A stretch of 64,000 bases of DNA, taken from positions 4,067,001-4,131,000 of the forward strand of contig NZ_AP017367.1 of NCBI RefSeq assembly GCF_001548395.1. Reading direction: 5' to 3'. The notes under the pieces were generated by a model. The model did not search any database. It had not been told where the DNA came from and saw only the letters and a program-made list of their open reading frames with translations. This stretch comes from Leptolyngbya sp. O-77 (GTDB lineage Bacteria > Cyanobacteriota > Cyanobacteriia > Elainellales > Elainellaceae). Position 1 is the first letter of the stretch, and every line of letters starts with the position of its first letter. Below are positions 17,532 to 26,153 of the stretch, one piece after another. The translations under genes and the position numbers were made by a program.

Positions 17532-17897
17532 ATGCCTCGCACCCTCAAACGCGGCCCCGGCTGGCAAATCGGCTGGGACGAAGACGCGCCCGAATTTGCT
17601 GGACTCGTCGGCGGCGACGATTGGGCGCTGGAGCTAACCGCAGCGGAACTGGAGGATTTTTGTCGGCTGGCGGGGCAACTGGCGGAAACCATGAGCCAGA
17701 TGGGGGCAGAACTAATGGAAGAGGAGCGCATTGCCTGTGAACTGGAGAGCGATCGCCTCTGGCTAGAGGTCGAAGGGTTTCCCCAGTCCTACAGTCTGCG
17801 GATGATCGTGCTGACGGGCCGCCGCGCCGAGGTGGGATGGAACGCAGCGGCCGTGCCAGGACTGATTCAAGCAGCCCAGACGCTTACGATTTTTTGA
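17532..17897 (+). CDS. DUF1818 family protein
   Basis: 121 residues, a length typical for this cyanobacterial and plastid-lineage family. The start MPRTLKRGPGWQIGWD and the end VGWNAAAVPGLIQAA match family patterns. A role linked to photosynthetic complexes has been suggested for related proteins, but none can be read from the sequence. An upstream in-frame start at 17394 would overlap the CHAT gene and is not favoured. The 3' end overlaps the convergent cysC by 14 bases. Confidence 0.75.
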   Translation: MPRTLKRGPGWQIGWDEDAPEFAGLVGGDDWALELTAAELEDFCRLAGQLAETMSQMGAELMEEERIACELESDRLWLEVEGFPQSYSLRMIVLTGRRAEVGWNAAAVPGLIQAAQTLTIF

Positions 17898-18444
17898 GCG
17901 AGGCGGCGGGTTGTCCAGACAGGTAGCCCTGCTGCTTCAGGAAATTCAGCACCTTGGCGGCGCTCTCTTCTAGGGTTTCCTGGTCAGTGCGGCATTCTAC
18001 TTCAGGATTTAGCGGCGCTTCGTAGGGGTCGTCGATGCCCGTGAACTGCTTGATTTCGCCCGCCCGCGCTTTTTTGTAGAGGCCCTTCACGTCGCGCTCT
18101 TCGCACACGCTGAGCGGTGCATTGACGTATACTTCCACAAAATCTCCGATGCGATCGCGCATTTCGTCGCGCACGTTCCGATAGGGCGAAATCGCCGACA
18201 CCAGCACAATTACGCCATTGCGGCTGAGCAGATGCGCCACAAAGCCAATGCGGCGGATGTTTTCGTCTCGGTCTTCCTTGCTAAAGCCCAATCCTTTGGT
18301 GAGATGCTGGCGCACGATGTCGCCGTCTAGCACTTCCACCGCCAAGCCGCGATCGCGCAATTCCTTTTCCACCGCCATACGGATCGTCGTCTTGCCCGCG
18401 CCGCTCAGCCCGGTAAACCAAACTGTGACCCCTCGCTGCTGCAT
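17884..18444 (-). CDS. cysC: CysC, adenylylsulfate kinase
   Basis: 186 residues. It phosphorylates APS to PAPS in sulfate assimilation. The P-loop is GLSGAGKTT near residue 12. The family blocks LDGDIVRQHL, GFSKEDRDENIRRIG, ISPYRNVRDE and KGLYKKARAGEIKQFTGIDDPYE are all present. Stand-alone CysC (not fused to CysN) is normal in cyanobacteria. No other sulfate genes are adjacent. Confidence 0.97.
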   Translation of the reverse strand: MQQRGVTVWFTGLSGAGKTTIRMAVEKELRDRGLAVEVLDGDIVRQHLTKGLGFSKEDRDENIRRIGFVAHLLSRNGVIVLVSAISPYRNVRDEMRDRIGDFVEVYVNAPLSVCEERDVKGLYKKARAGEIKQFTGIDDPYEAPLNPEVECRTDQETLEESAAKVLNFLKQQGYLSGQPAASLKKS

Positions 18445-18545
18445 TGCTGTTTGCTCCTCACGATAGAACTAGCGCACCCCTGGGCCCGCTGACGAGTGCA
18501 AGCCCAGAGCGCTCTGGAAAACCAGAAATAAAACTGCACCCTAGT

Positions 18546-19385
18546 CTACTTGATCACGTTCTCCACTTGAGTTGGATTTGTATCACTCTCACCCAAAAAA
18601 ATCTCTGGCGTCGCAGGCAGCCGCGTCCCGCAGTTTTTGCAAAACAGGGCATCCTGGTCATGCACCGACAGGTCGCAATTCAGGCATTGCACAGCGACAC
18701 GGGTGCCCGTTTTAACCAACTGCTTGATCAGATCGCCCAACTGCCAGGGAATGAACAAAATTCCGGTCAACAGCATCAAAATGGTGAGCGATCGCCCGCC
18801 ATCGGTAATCGGCACCACATCCCCCAAGCCCGCCGTTGAAATGGTCGAAATCGAGAAATAAATCGCGTCAAAAAACGTGTTGAATTGCTCCGAGTTGACC
18901 GGATGTTCGACCTGATAGATCAGCCCAGAATAGACAAACACGATTGAAAACAGCGTGAACAAAATGCGGGCAAAAATGGCGCTGTCTTCCGTCGTAACAT
19001 AGCCAAACACCGTCCGCCCTTCAAAAAATCGCGCCAGCCGCAAAATCCGAAACCAGCGGAAAATGCGGATAAATCGAATATCCACTGCGCCCAAGAAAAA
19101 TGGCAAAATTGCCATCAAATCAATCAGCCCAAAGAGACTGAAGACAAACTTGAGCCGATCTTCTGCACACCATAGCCGCAGCAAATATTCCAGCGAAAAC
19201 AGCAGCAGCAGTGCTAGATCCAGCGCCCCCAAAACCGTCCGCCACTCCTCCGACAGCGGATAGGTCTGCGCCACAAAAATCGCCACCGACAGCAGCACCA
19301 GCCCGGTAATCAGCAGGTTGAGCGCCTTTCCCGTAGGCGTGTCGATATCTTCGAGGTAAAAGGCGATGCGCTTGCGAAAGGACAT
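18546..19385 (-). CDS. voltage-gated-type cation channel with zinc-ribbon tail
   Basis: About 279 residues with six predicted membrane segments. S4 carries periodic Arg residues (RFIRIFRWFRILRLARFF, about 104-121). The pore loop ends STISTAGLGDVVP where potassium channels have TVGYGD, so the filter is TAGLGD and selectivity is uncertain. After S6, two CxxC pairs (CLNC and CKNC, about 234 and 252) form a zinc-ribbon-like tail. ATG 19385 begins the natural MSFRKRIAFYLED; the frame opens further upstream but that part is low quality. Confidence 0.86.
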   Translation of the reverse strand: MSFRKRIAFYLEDIDTPTGKALNLLITGLVLLSVAIFVAQTYPLSEEWRTVLGALDLALLLLFSLEYLLRLWCAEDRLKFVFSLFGLIDLMAILPFFLGAVDIRFIRIFRWFRILRLARFFEGRTVFGYVTTEDSAIFARILFTLFSIVFVYSGLIYQVEHPVNSEQFNTFFDAIYFSISTISTAGLGDVVPITDGGRSLTILMLLTGILFIPWQLGDLIKQLVKTGTRVAVQCLNCDLSVHDQDALFCKNCGTRLPATPEIFLGESDTNPTQVENVIK

Positions 19386-19540
19386 TGGGAAAACGCAATT
19401 GAAAACGCATTGAAAAAAACGTAATTGAAAACGCAATCCGGGGAAGGACGCGATCCCGCGATCCTCTTATTATCCCCTCATTCCCGACCTGGGACACATC
19501 CCAATCCCCCTCTCCCCCATTCCACGATTCCCCGCCTGGG

Positions 19541-19705
19541 GTAAGATGGCTAGGCACATGTGAACAGCCGCAGGGTGGGAAAGTCCGGTGAGAGTCCGGC
19601 GCTGTGCCGCAGCTGTGATGAGAGTTTGGGCCGACTTGAAAGACTGTTTGAAAGACTTTGAAGACCCACAAAACTCCTCAGCCAGAACGCCAGCCTGCTG
19701 CTTTT
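19541..19705 (+). ncRNA. cobalamin riboswitch upstream of cbiX
   Basis: The conserved core is present in order: GGGAAAGTCCGGTGAGAGTC (19578-19597), then GCCGCAGCTGTGATGAG (19607-19623), and the closing GCCAG element near 19681. It ends about 45 bases before the cbiX ATG. The intervening leader contains a small hairpin (arms TCCCG and CGGGA near 19717-19733) next to the GGAG ribosome site, which could be the expression platform. Regulation by adenosylcobalamin is inferred from class. Confidence 0.92.
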
Positions 19706-19749
19706 TCACTCTAGCTCCCGCGTTGCACGGGAATGGAGTTTTGATTCTT

Positions 19750-21060
19750 ATGACTCTATCAGTTGACCCTGTTTCTTCAAATTCCGCAGCATCAGCTATT
19801 TCTAAGACGGCTGAGGCATCGGCATATCCGCTGATGTATCCGCTAGAGCCGGAGCAGCGGGCGATCGCCCTCGGCAATTCGCCCCAACTTGATCTTCCTC
19901 CGCTACCGATGCAGCGCCCAGTGCTGCTGGTCGGCCACGGCAGCCGCGATGCGGACGGTCGCCAGGGCTTGCTAGATTTTGCGGCGGCGTATCAGGCACT
20001 GGATACCTCACGTCCGGTAGTGCCGTGTTTTTTGGAACTGACGGAGCCATCGATTCAGCAGGGCGTAGACGAGTGCGTTGCTAGGGGCTATACCGACTTG
20101 TCAGTGCTGCCCGTGCTGCTGTTTGCGGCGCGGCACAACAAGTTTGATGTTACTAATGAACTGGATCGCGCCCGCCAGCGCTATCCCCAGGTCACGTTTC
20201 ACTATGGGCGGCATTTTGGCATTACGCCAGGAATTTTGGATTTGTGGCGATCGCGCCTTGCAGAACTCGACCAGCCGCAGTGGAATCCCCAGGGCATTGC
20301 GCGGGAAGACACGGTGCTGCTGTTTGTGGGGCGCGGGGCCAGCGATCCCGATGCCAACGGCGATGTCTATAAAATGGCGCGAATTCTCTGGGAAGGCAGC
20401 GGCTATCGCACCGTCGAAACCTGCTTTATCGGCATCACCCATCCCCGGCTAGAAGAGGGCTTCCGTCGCGCCCGCCTGTATCAGCCCAGGCGGATTATCG
20501 TGCTGCCCTACTTTTTGTTTACGGGCGTGCTGGTTAAGAAAATTGCCACGATCACAGCCCAACAGCAGTCCCAGTTTCCCGACATTTCAATGGTCTGCCT
20601 GCCAGAGATGGGGCTGCACAGGACGCTGTTTTCTGTATTGCGCGATCGCGAAATCGAAACGCAGCTTGGGCAGGTGCAGATGAATTGCGAAATGTGCAAG
20701 TTTCGTCTGGTGGCTGTGGGCAATGGCGCAGTCCACGGGCATGACCACGCACACACACACGGGCACGATCATGGACATGCACACGCACACGGGCACGATC
20801 ATGGACATGCACACGCACACGGGCACGATCATGGGCACAATCACGGACACGCGCATGAACATACCCAAAATCATGCTCAAAATCATGCTCAAAATCATCC
20901 ACATAGACACAGCCATCCGCAGGATCACACGCATGACCATGAACCCAGCCACGCCCACGGGCATCCCCACAGCCATACGCATGGGCATCATCATGGCGAA
21001 ATGATTGATCCCTATGCGGAACCGAGCCAGTATCATGAAAAAATCTGGCAAGTTCCCTGA
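19750..21060 (+). CDS. cbiX: CbiX, sirohydrochlorin cobaltochelatase (long form, His-rich tail)
   Basis: 436 residues. It inserts cobalt into sirohydrochlorin for anaerobic-type B12 synthesis. Two chelatase half-domains are visible: VLLVGHGSRDADGRQG (about 57) and VLLFVGRGASDPDANG (about 192), each with the metal-binding loop region. MNCEMC at about 315 is the MxCxxC iron-sulfur motif known from long CbiX. The tail (about 327-420) is extremely His-rich, encoded partly by a 30-bp tandem repeat, and likely stores or senses metal. ATG 19750 is used; an upstream in-frame ATG at 19588 lies inside the riboswitch. Confidence 0.94.
   Translation: MTLSVDPVSSNSAASAISKTAEASAYPLMYPLEPEQRAIALGNSPQLDLPPLPMQRPVLLVGHGSRDADGRQGLLDFAAAYQALDTSRPVVPCFLELTEPSIQQGVDECVARGYTDLSVLPVLLFAARHNKFDVTNELDRARQRYPQVTFHYGRHFGITPGILDLWRSRLAELDQPQWNPQGIAREDTVLLFVGRGASDPDANGDVYKMARILWEGSGYRTVETCFIGITHPRLEEGFRRARLYQPRRIIVLPYFLFTGVLVKKIATITAQQQSQFPDISMVCLPEMGLHRTLFSVLRDREIETQLGQVQMNCEMCKFRLVAVGNGAVHGHDHAHTHGHDHGHAHAHGHDHGHAHAHGHDHGHNHGHAHEHTQNHAQNHAQNHPHRHSHPQDHTHDHEPSHAHGHPHSHTHGHHHGEMIDPYAEPSQYHEKIWQVP
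20761..20838 (+). repeat. 30-bp tandem repeat in the His-rich tail of cbiX
   Basis: Two perfect 30-base copies (20761-20790, 20791-20820) and a partial third encode the decapeptide GHDHGHAHAH. A 12-base repeat (AAAATCATGCTC) follows at about 20868-20895 in three copies. Such repeats can expand or contract in frame. Confidence 0.9.
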
Positions 21061-21074
21061 ACGAGGGTGAAGCA

Positions 21075-21317
21075 ATGGCAGAACTGGATAGAGCTGACGA
21101 AAAGGGGTTTCAGGTGGGCGATCGCGTGCGGGCGATCGCGCTGCCTGCCTACCTCAAAACCGCGGAACCCATGCCCATGCTGCGTCCACCCGACCTGATC
21201 AAAGTGGGCGAAGAAGGCATCGTGCTAGATCGCCGCCCCGGTGGCTATTGGGGCGTTCGGTTTGGGCGTGGCGCGTTTTTGCTGGAAAGCCAGTATCTCG
21301 AAAAGGTGTCTGAATAG
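21075..21317 (+). CDS. sipA: SipA-like regulatory protein (DUF3148)
   Basis: 80 residues matching the small SH3-like SipA family. It has ALPAYLKTAEPMPMLRPPDL, then VGEEGIVLDRRPGGYWGVRF and GAFLLESQYLE. SipA binds the sensor kinase NblS and modulates the NblS-RpaB light/nutrient stress pathway in Synechococcus. The gene begins 14 bases after cbiX with GAGGG as ribosome site, so it is probably on the riboswitch-controlled transcript. Some databases label this family 'NAD(P)H dehydrogenase assembly'; SipA is my preference. Confidence 0.82.
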   Translation: MAELDRADEKGFQVGDRVRAIALPAYLKTAEPMPMLRPPDLIKVGEEGIVLDRRPGGYWGVRFGRGAFLLESQYLEKVSE

Positions 21318-21341
21318 CCAGCCATACTGTAACCCGTCGTG

Positions 21342-23945
21342 CTACTCTGCGACGCAGCGATCGAGCGTGAGGAACAGATAAGGCCGCAAATCCTGTGTAA
21401 ACCAGCGATCGCCCACTTGCCGAGCGGGCTGGCTGGTGAGGAACGTATTCACCGTGTTGCGCCAGGCAGAATCGGTGGCGGACAGCAGCATAGCGTAAGG
21501 GTCGCAAGACAGCGGCTCCGGCGGCAGCAGCGTATATCCTGCCTCGCTCAGAGAACTGCTGCTTTGCAGCGCCTCGCCCAGCAGCAGCACGCCATCGCCT
21601 GCAAACAGGTCGATCGCCCCACTCCGGAGCGCCTGAAAGCCTACCGTCCGTGCCCCTGCCCCTCTCAGCGCCACAATTTGCGCCGCTGGATATCGCTGCC
21701 GGATCACTTGCTCGGTCACGGTGTCGCGCAATACGCCAATGCGGGCCCCTGCCAGCGTGCCCGAAGGATTGAACTGGCTGGCGGTGTTGGTGTCGGTCAA
21801 AAGCTGCACGCCCGTCAGGAAAAACGGGGCAGAAAACAGCACGCCTTCGACATCCGAGCGCAGCGTGTTTGGCCCGCACTCGATTTGCACGGCACCTGTT
21901 TGCACTAGCTCAAAGCGCTTGGTCACGTCAGCGGTGCTGAGGTCGAGGCGAATGGGACGACCGAGCTGCGCCTGGAGCTGCTGCGTTAGGCCGTTGAGCA
22001 AGTCCACGCAATAGCCCGACAGTTCTCCGGTGCTGTTAACCACACCAAAGGGCGGGGAGTTGGGCTGCACTGCCGCCCGCAGCACGCCCGACTGAGCGAT
22101 CGCCTCCAGCACTGAGCCTGGGCGATCGCCCGGTAGTTGCGCGGTCACCTCTGGCACAAAGGGAATCGGTGGCGGCCCGCCAAAGGCTTGCTCTAGCTGC
22201 TCTGCGGAGAGCGATCGCACCAGTCGCAAGTCCAGTGGCTCCTCGCTGATCGACGCTGCGTAGGCCGCCGTGAGGAAGGCTTCATAGGCGGGCTGGTTGT
22301 TCAAATGGGTCTGCAAAAAAGCCAGACTCAACTCGCGCACATACTCTTGCCCCAGGCGCGGCGACGGCCCCGACAGCAGCAGGCTCACGGTGTCTAGCGT
22401 GCTGCTCGAAGAGGGCGTGTTATCGGCAAAGGTGTGGCTGCTGGGCACCATCACCGCCAGATATTTTTTGGGCGTGGTGAGCCAGAGAAACGGGTGGATC
22501 TGTTGTGGCACAGCAGAAGCGATGAAATCATTGCTGCCGCTCATCAGCATCACGGGCACCTGGATTTGCCCTAATCCTTGCGGGCCAAAGACGGGATTGG
22601 TCAGCGGGCTGACGGCGATCGCCGCCTGCACTCGCGGGTCGCGCAGCGTATAGGTATAGGGCGGCAGACGGCTGGCCGCACATTGCAGCACCAGCGACAC
22701 ATCCAGCCGCGCCTGGGGTCGGGCGCATTCTTGTTGGAACAGATCGCCCGTGTTCAAACTGGCACCCGCCAGCGCCAGCGCCGTATAGCCGCCAAAGGAA
22801 TGCCCCAGCACGGCGACTCGCTGCAAGTTCATGCGCCCGGTCAGCTCTGGGTCGGCATCTGCCAGTTCGCCCAGGGTATCCAGAACGTAGGTGATATCCA
22901 GCGGGCGATCGACAAATTCGACCGGGGTGACGGGGCTAGTCAGCACGCCCGCCAGGGCGCTGGTGCGGCGGCTTTCGTCGCTGCCGATGTGCTGCGGCAA
23001 AATGGCAACAAACCCGTGCGAGGCGAAGTGATCGCCCAGGTAAGCGAAGGCTTCGGGCGTAGACCCCAGCCCGTGGGAAATGACGACGACGGGTGCGGGC
23101 TGAGCCAACCCTCTGGGCAGCCGCAGCAGCACGCGAAACGGACGGGGCACGCGATCGCCCAGGAGCGTTTGGCGATCGCGGCTAAATTCCAGCGTGCGCG
23201 AATCCACGCCATAAGGGCCCGGCTGTCCGGGGTCGGGCAAGCCCACTGTTGTAGGCAGCGGCGACTGGAGCGCTTCTGCGGCGGCGGCTTCGTTAATTGC
23301 CCGCACAACGGCATCCCGATAGTCAATCTGGGTAGAAAACTGCTGCCGCAGCTCTAGCAACTGGCGTGCATTCAGACGGATGCTGTAGGACGGATACTGC
23401 CTCAGCCAGCCAATGATCGATAACCCATCTGGCTGATTGGCTGCCAAAATTGCCGCTGCGCGAATAGCGGAAAAGCCATTTTGCCGCGTGTCAGTCCGCA
23501 CGACCGCACCCAGCCGCCGCAGCGTCTCTTCGCCCAGCGAGGAATAGAGCAGTTGCGAAATCACGACCGGATCGACCTCAAACCGCCGCTGGAGAAACTG
23601 GCGCAGCTCTGCCATGCCCGTTTCGCCCAAAAACCGCGAATAGAGCTTTAGCCCGCCGCGCACTTCGCCCGTGTTGGCGTAGGTTTCCAGATCGTCTACG
23701 GCGAGGGCAATCTCAAAGTTGCCCAGGTTGACGATGACCTGCTCGGCGCTATGGGCAGGACGGGTGAGCCAGCTTGAGAGCAGGAGAGACAGCCCAGAGG
23801 CGATCGCCAGCAGGGAAGACTTCAGCACAGGGCGGAGCGTGGATCTGGTTTGGCGATCCGTCGGATTGCCTGTCCTAGCAGACGAGAAATGTCTGCACTG
23901 CTTGCGAAAAGTTTCGACTTGCCCTGTGCCTGTGAGTTGCGCCAT
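21342..23945 (-). CDS. DUF1400/alpha-beta hydrolase fused to an extracellular solute-binding domain
   Basis: About 867 residues. After a basic N-region there is a secretion signal ending near PAHSAEQ (about 68). A DUF1400 helical domain follows (about 70-205), then an alpha/beta hydrolase with VVVISHGLGSTPEAF (oxyanion region) and nucleophile Ser383 in LGHSFGGYT. The C-terminal 290 residues form a type-3 periplasmic solute-binding domain: GVLRAAVQPNSPPFG, GYCVDLLNGL and TLAGARIGVLRDT. The fusion of a lipase-like enzyme to an amino-acid-type binding domain is unusual. The frame opens 36 codons earlier; ATG 23945 is a compromise and the true start may be nearer the signal. Confidence 0.85.
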   Translation of the reverse strand: MAQLTGTGQVETFRKQCRHFSSARTGNPTDRQTRSTLRPVLKSSLLAIASGLSLLLSSWLTRPAHSAEQVIVNLGNFEIALAVDDLETYANTGEVRGGLKLYSRFLGETGMAELRQFLQRRFEVDPVVISQLLYSSLGEETLRRLGAVVRTDTRQNGFSAIRAAAILAANQPDGLSIIGWLRQYPSYSIRLNARQLLELRQQFSTQIDYRDAVVRAINEAAAAEALQSPLPTTVGLPDPGQPGPYGVDSRTLEFSRDRQTLLGDRVPRPFRVLLRLPRGLAQPAPVVVISHGLGSTPEAFAYLGDHFASHGFVAILPQHIGSDESRRTSALAGVLTSPVTPVEFVDRPLDITYVLDTLGELADADPELTGRMNLQRVAVLGHSFGGYTALALAGASLNTGDLFQQECARPQARLDVSLVLQCAASRLPPYTYTLRDPRVQAAIAVSPLTNPVFGPQGLGQIQVPVMLMSGSNDFIASAVPQQIHPFLWLTTPKKYLAVMVPSSHTFADNTPSSSSTLDTVSLLLSGPSPRLGQEYVRELSLAFLQTHLNNQPAYEAFLTAAYAASISEEPLDLRLVRSLSAEQLEQAFGGPPPIPFVPEVTAQLPGDRPGSVLEAIAQSGVLRAAVQPNSPPFGVVNSTGELSGYCVDLLNGLTQQLQAQLGRPIRLDLSTADVTKRFELVQTGAVQIECGPNTLRSDVEGVLFSAPFFLTGVQLLTDTNTASQFNPSGTLAGARIGVLRDTVTEQVIRQRYPAAQIVALRGAGARTVGFQALRSGAIDLFAGDGVLLLGEALQSSSSLSEAGYTLLPPEPLSCDPYAMLLSATDSAWRNTVNTFLTSQPARQVGDRWFTQDLRPYLFLTLDRCVAE

Positions 23946-24360
23946 AGCTCCACTGCCAAACCGTTGAAACGCTGTGTTGAAACGCTGTTCAGTGCTGTAT
24001 GCAATCCGATCTGCAATCCAGAGCGTATCACACCCAGATTCTTGCCTTTCCATGCCAAGAAAAATCCCACTCCTGAGTTCCTGAGAGATTTACAAAACCT
24101 AACCAAGCGTTCGAGATAGATACAGAGAAAATGTGACCACAAGCGGTATGCTATGTCCTGAACGCCGTAAAAAGCCTCATATTAGGGTGTTTTAGACGAG
24201 CTGTAGCGTTGTCAGATGGCTCTTTTTTGAATCGTGGGTTGCCCCATGCTACACAAGGTTCACAATCCGTCTACAACCTCACACCAGAGCGGCGATCGCC
24301 CGTAAAACCCAGCCACCCTCAACCGTGTTTCATTCAACCGTGTTTCATAAGGAGAGTAGG
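23946..24360. other. divergent intergenic region
   Basis: About 415 bases between divergently transcribed genes, AT-richer than the flanks, with one HIP1 site near 24292. It presumably holds both promoters. No clear operator was found. Confidence 0.4.
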
Positions 24361-24876
24361 ATGATCCGTTTTAATTGGCGTAAGGCACTAGCTGCTTTAC
24401 TGCTATCCGTTTTGCTGTTGTCTGGTGCTACCGCCTGTAGCAAAGTAGACGACTCGCCCTATGCTCAGGTGCAAAAAGATTCCACCCAGCGGGGCGCAAG
24501 AGCCGTTGCCAAAGATGCTGAACAAGGCAGCAGCTTTAATAAGTTCTTTCCTAGCTCTGGTCAGGGCTACACCGTCGTCTTTTCTCAAGAGAAAAAAGGC
24601 TTTGCCGAAGCCAAGCTCAAGAAAGACGCAAAAGACATGGCGCTGTTGTCGATTTCTGACACGGCTAGTTTGCCAACTGCTGCCAAGAAATATGACAGCG
24701 CCACCGAAAAACTGGCGGGCTATCCTGTCCTGGAAATCGGCAACACCCAGACTGGCATTCTCGTGGCCGATCGCTATCAGGTCAAGGCCCTCAGCCGCGA
24801 TCCAGAATTCACCAAAGAAAATCGCCGCGCCTGGATTCAAAAATTTGACCTGATTGGCCTGTCCAAGCTGAAGTAA
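24361..24876 (+). CDS. predicted lipoprotein of unknown function
   Basis: 171 residues. The signal (KALAALLLSVLLLSGATAC) ends in a lipobox-like ATAC with lipidation Cys at about 26. The mature part is Lys-rich with an alpha/beta pattern (SGQGYTVVFSQEKKGFAEAKL) and ends GLSKLK. AAGGAGAG precedes ATG 24361 by about 6 bases. It lies 13 bases before the next gene and is probably co-transcribed with it. Family not recognised. Confidence 0.7.
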   Translation: MIRFNWRKALAALLLSVLLLSGATACSKVDDSPYAQVQKDSTQRGARAVAKDAEQGSSFNKFFPSSGQGYTVVFSQEKKGFAEAKLKKDAKDMALLSISDTASLPTAAKKYDSATEKLAGYPVLEIGNTQTGILVADRYQVKALSRDPEFTKENRRAWIQKFDLIGLSKLK

Positions 24877-24889
24877 TGGAGCGCTGACC

Positions 24890-25777
24890 ATGAGTAAACC
24901 GATTTATGAAATCGTGGATGATTTGCCCACCACCGGGTTGACTGTCCGCGCCCTCAAATCTCTGGACTTTGTGGTGCCGGGTCACTGGGAAAACCTGGTC
25001 GGCTTTGATAACACGATCAAAGCAGTGACGATGGAAACCGACCCTGCCATGATCCAGGCGATTGGCGAACGGGCTGTCCAGCTTTATAACGACAAGTCGC
25101 AGGGCTATCAAAAGGCGCTGTGGCTTTACAACACAGTGGACAGTGCCTCCAGTGCGCTGGGGGCGGCGGCGCTGGCGAATCGCGTTGGACAGGATATTTC
25201 CTTTTTGGGATTGCTCAAGCACCTCGCACCCAAGCCCGAACAGGCACAGAGCATTGACCTGGCCGTGAAGCTGGTGACGGAGGTGGTCGCCTTTTGCCAG
25301 ATCAACGGCATTCCGGGTGATAGCCTGGGCGACTTTTTGGCGGCGCTGGGCGACTATGGCGGCGAGGCGCTGCTGCGGATGGCGGCGCTGGTGTCGTTTG
25401 ATGGGCTGGTGCCGCTGGGGCCCAGCTTTATCCAGAAAGTAGGAACCTATATCAACGGACTCTCGCCGAAGGAACTGGAGCAAAACCAGACCTTTAAGGG
25501 TGTGAATGAACTGATTCCGGGTGGAAACTCAGAAGGAAAACTGAATTTTATTGGCCAGAGCTTTGAGTCGGTGAAGGGCTGGATGGGTGACTTGGTGACT
25601 CAAAACAACCTGACCCAGGAAGGGATTGTGGATCGCCTGGTGCAGGTGGCGGATGTGTCGAAGGATAAGCTCGACTATCTGGGCGCGTTTTTGGATATTG
25701 CGGTGAAATATTACTCTCACACGGGCACGCAAACGCTGGCTCGTCGCCTGATTGAGCGGGCTGTGGCGGAGATTTAG
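24890..25777 (+). CDS. conserved-looking cytoplasmic protein of unknown function
   Basis: 295 residues with no signal peptide or membrane helix, predicted almost all helical. Start MSKPIYEIVDDLPTTGLTVR. Two regions rich in Ala/Leu/Gly (about 85-105 and 145-175) could pack as a helical bundle. The GGAG of the spacer serves as ribosome site. Immediate linkage to the lipoprotein suggests a membrane-associated shared task, but no function can be assigned. Confidence 0.65.
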   Translation: MSKPIYEIVDDLPTTGLTVRALKSLDFVVPGHWENLVGFDNTIKAVTMETDPAMIQAIGERAVQLYNDKSQGYQKALWLYNTVDSASSALGAAALANRVGQDISFLGLLKHLAPKPEQAQSIDLAVKLVTEVVAFCQINGIPGDSLGDFLAALGDYGGEALLRMAALVSFDGLVPLGPSFIQKVGTYINGLSPKELEQNQTFKGVNELIPGGNSEGKLNFIGQSFESVKGWMGDLVTQNNLTQEGIVDRLVQVADVSKDKLDYLGAFLDIAVKYYSHTGTQTLARRLIERAVAEI

Positions 25778-26153
25778 TGGCGGAGATTTAGTGGCGGAGG
25801 TTTAAGCAGAAAAGTTTGGGGCGGCGGGCGATCGCCCTCTATCTCCACAGACAGAAACCCATCGGCGCTGTTTCGAGGTTGCTCGCAGCAGCGCTTTTTA
25901 TGCTCAGTGTCTTTGGAGTTTGCAGGAGTTTTTGGCGACTGGGCGAACTCTGTCTGCCGAGCCAACAGCCTTGGGGGATATCCCCCAAACCCCCTTTGCA
26001 GGGGACGAAGCGTCCCCCACACCCCCTCCTACGGGCGTTCTGGTTGTGCCGAGAGGTCGCTTCGCATTGCATGGGCGGCAGGGGGCGATCGCATTCCAAC
26101 CTCATCACCCCAACCCCCCTCCCGCCTGCTAGCCTAAAGACTTGTCGATTTCC
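25778..26153. other. spacer with G/C-block palindromes
   Basis: 376 bases. Around 25972-26030 there are nested inverted blocks (GGGGGATATCCCCC, then AGGGGACGAAGCGTCCCC) typical of dispersed palindromic repeats in cyanobacteria. Several short frames cross it but none looks coding. Confidence 0.5.

Noticed and set aside
19588..19749. In-frame upstream extension of cbiX
   Set aside because: It reads through the cobalamin riboswitch and has no family similarity.
20587..21075. Minus-strand 162-residue frame opposite the CbiX tail, rich in Met and Val
   Set aside because: It is the mirror of the His-rich repeat region; no ribosome site and composition set by the opposite strand.
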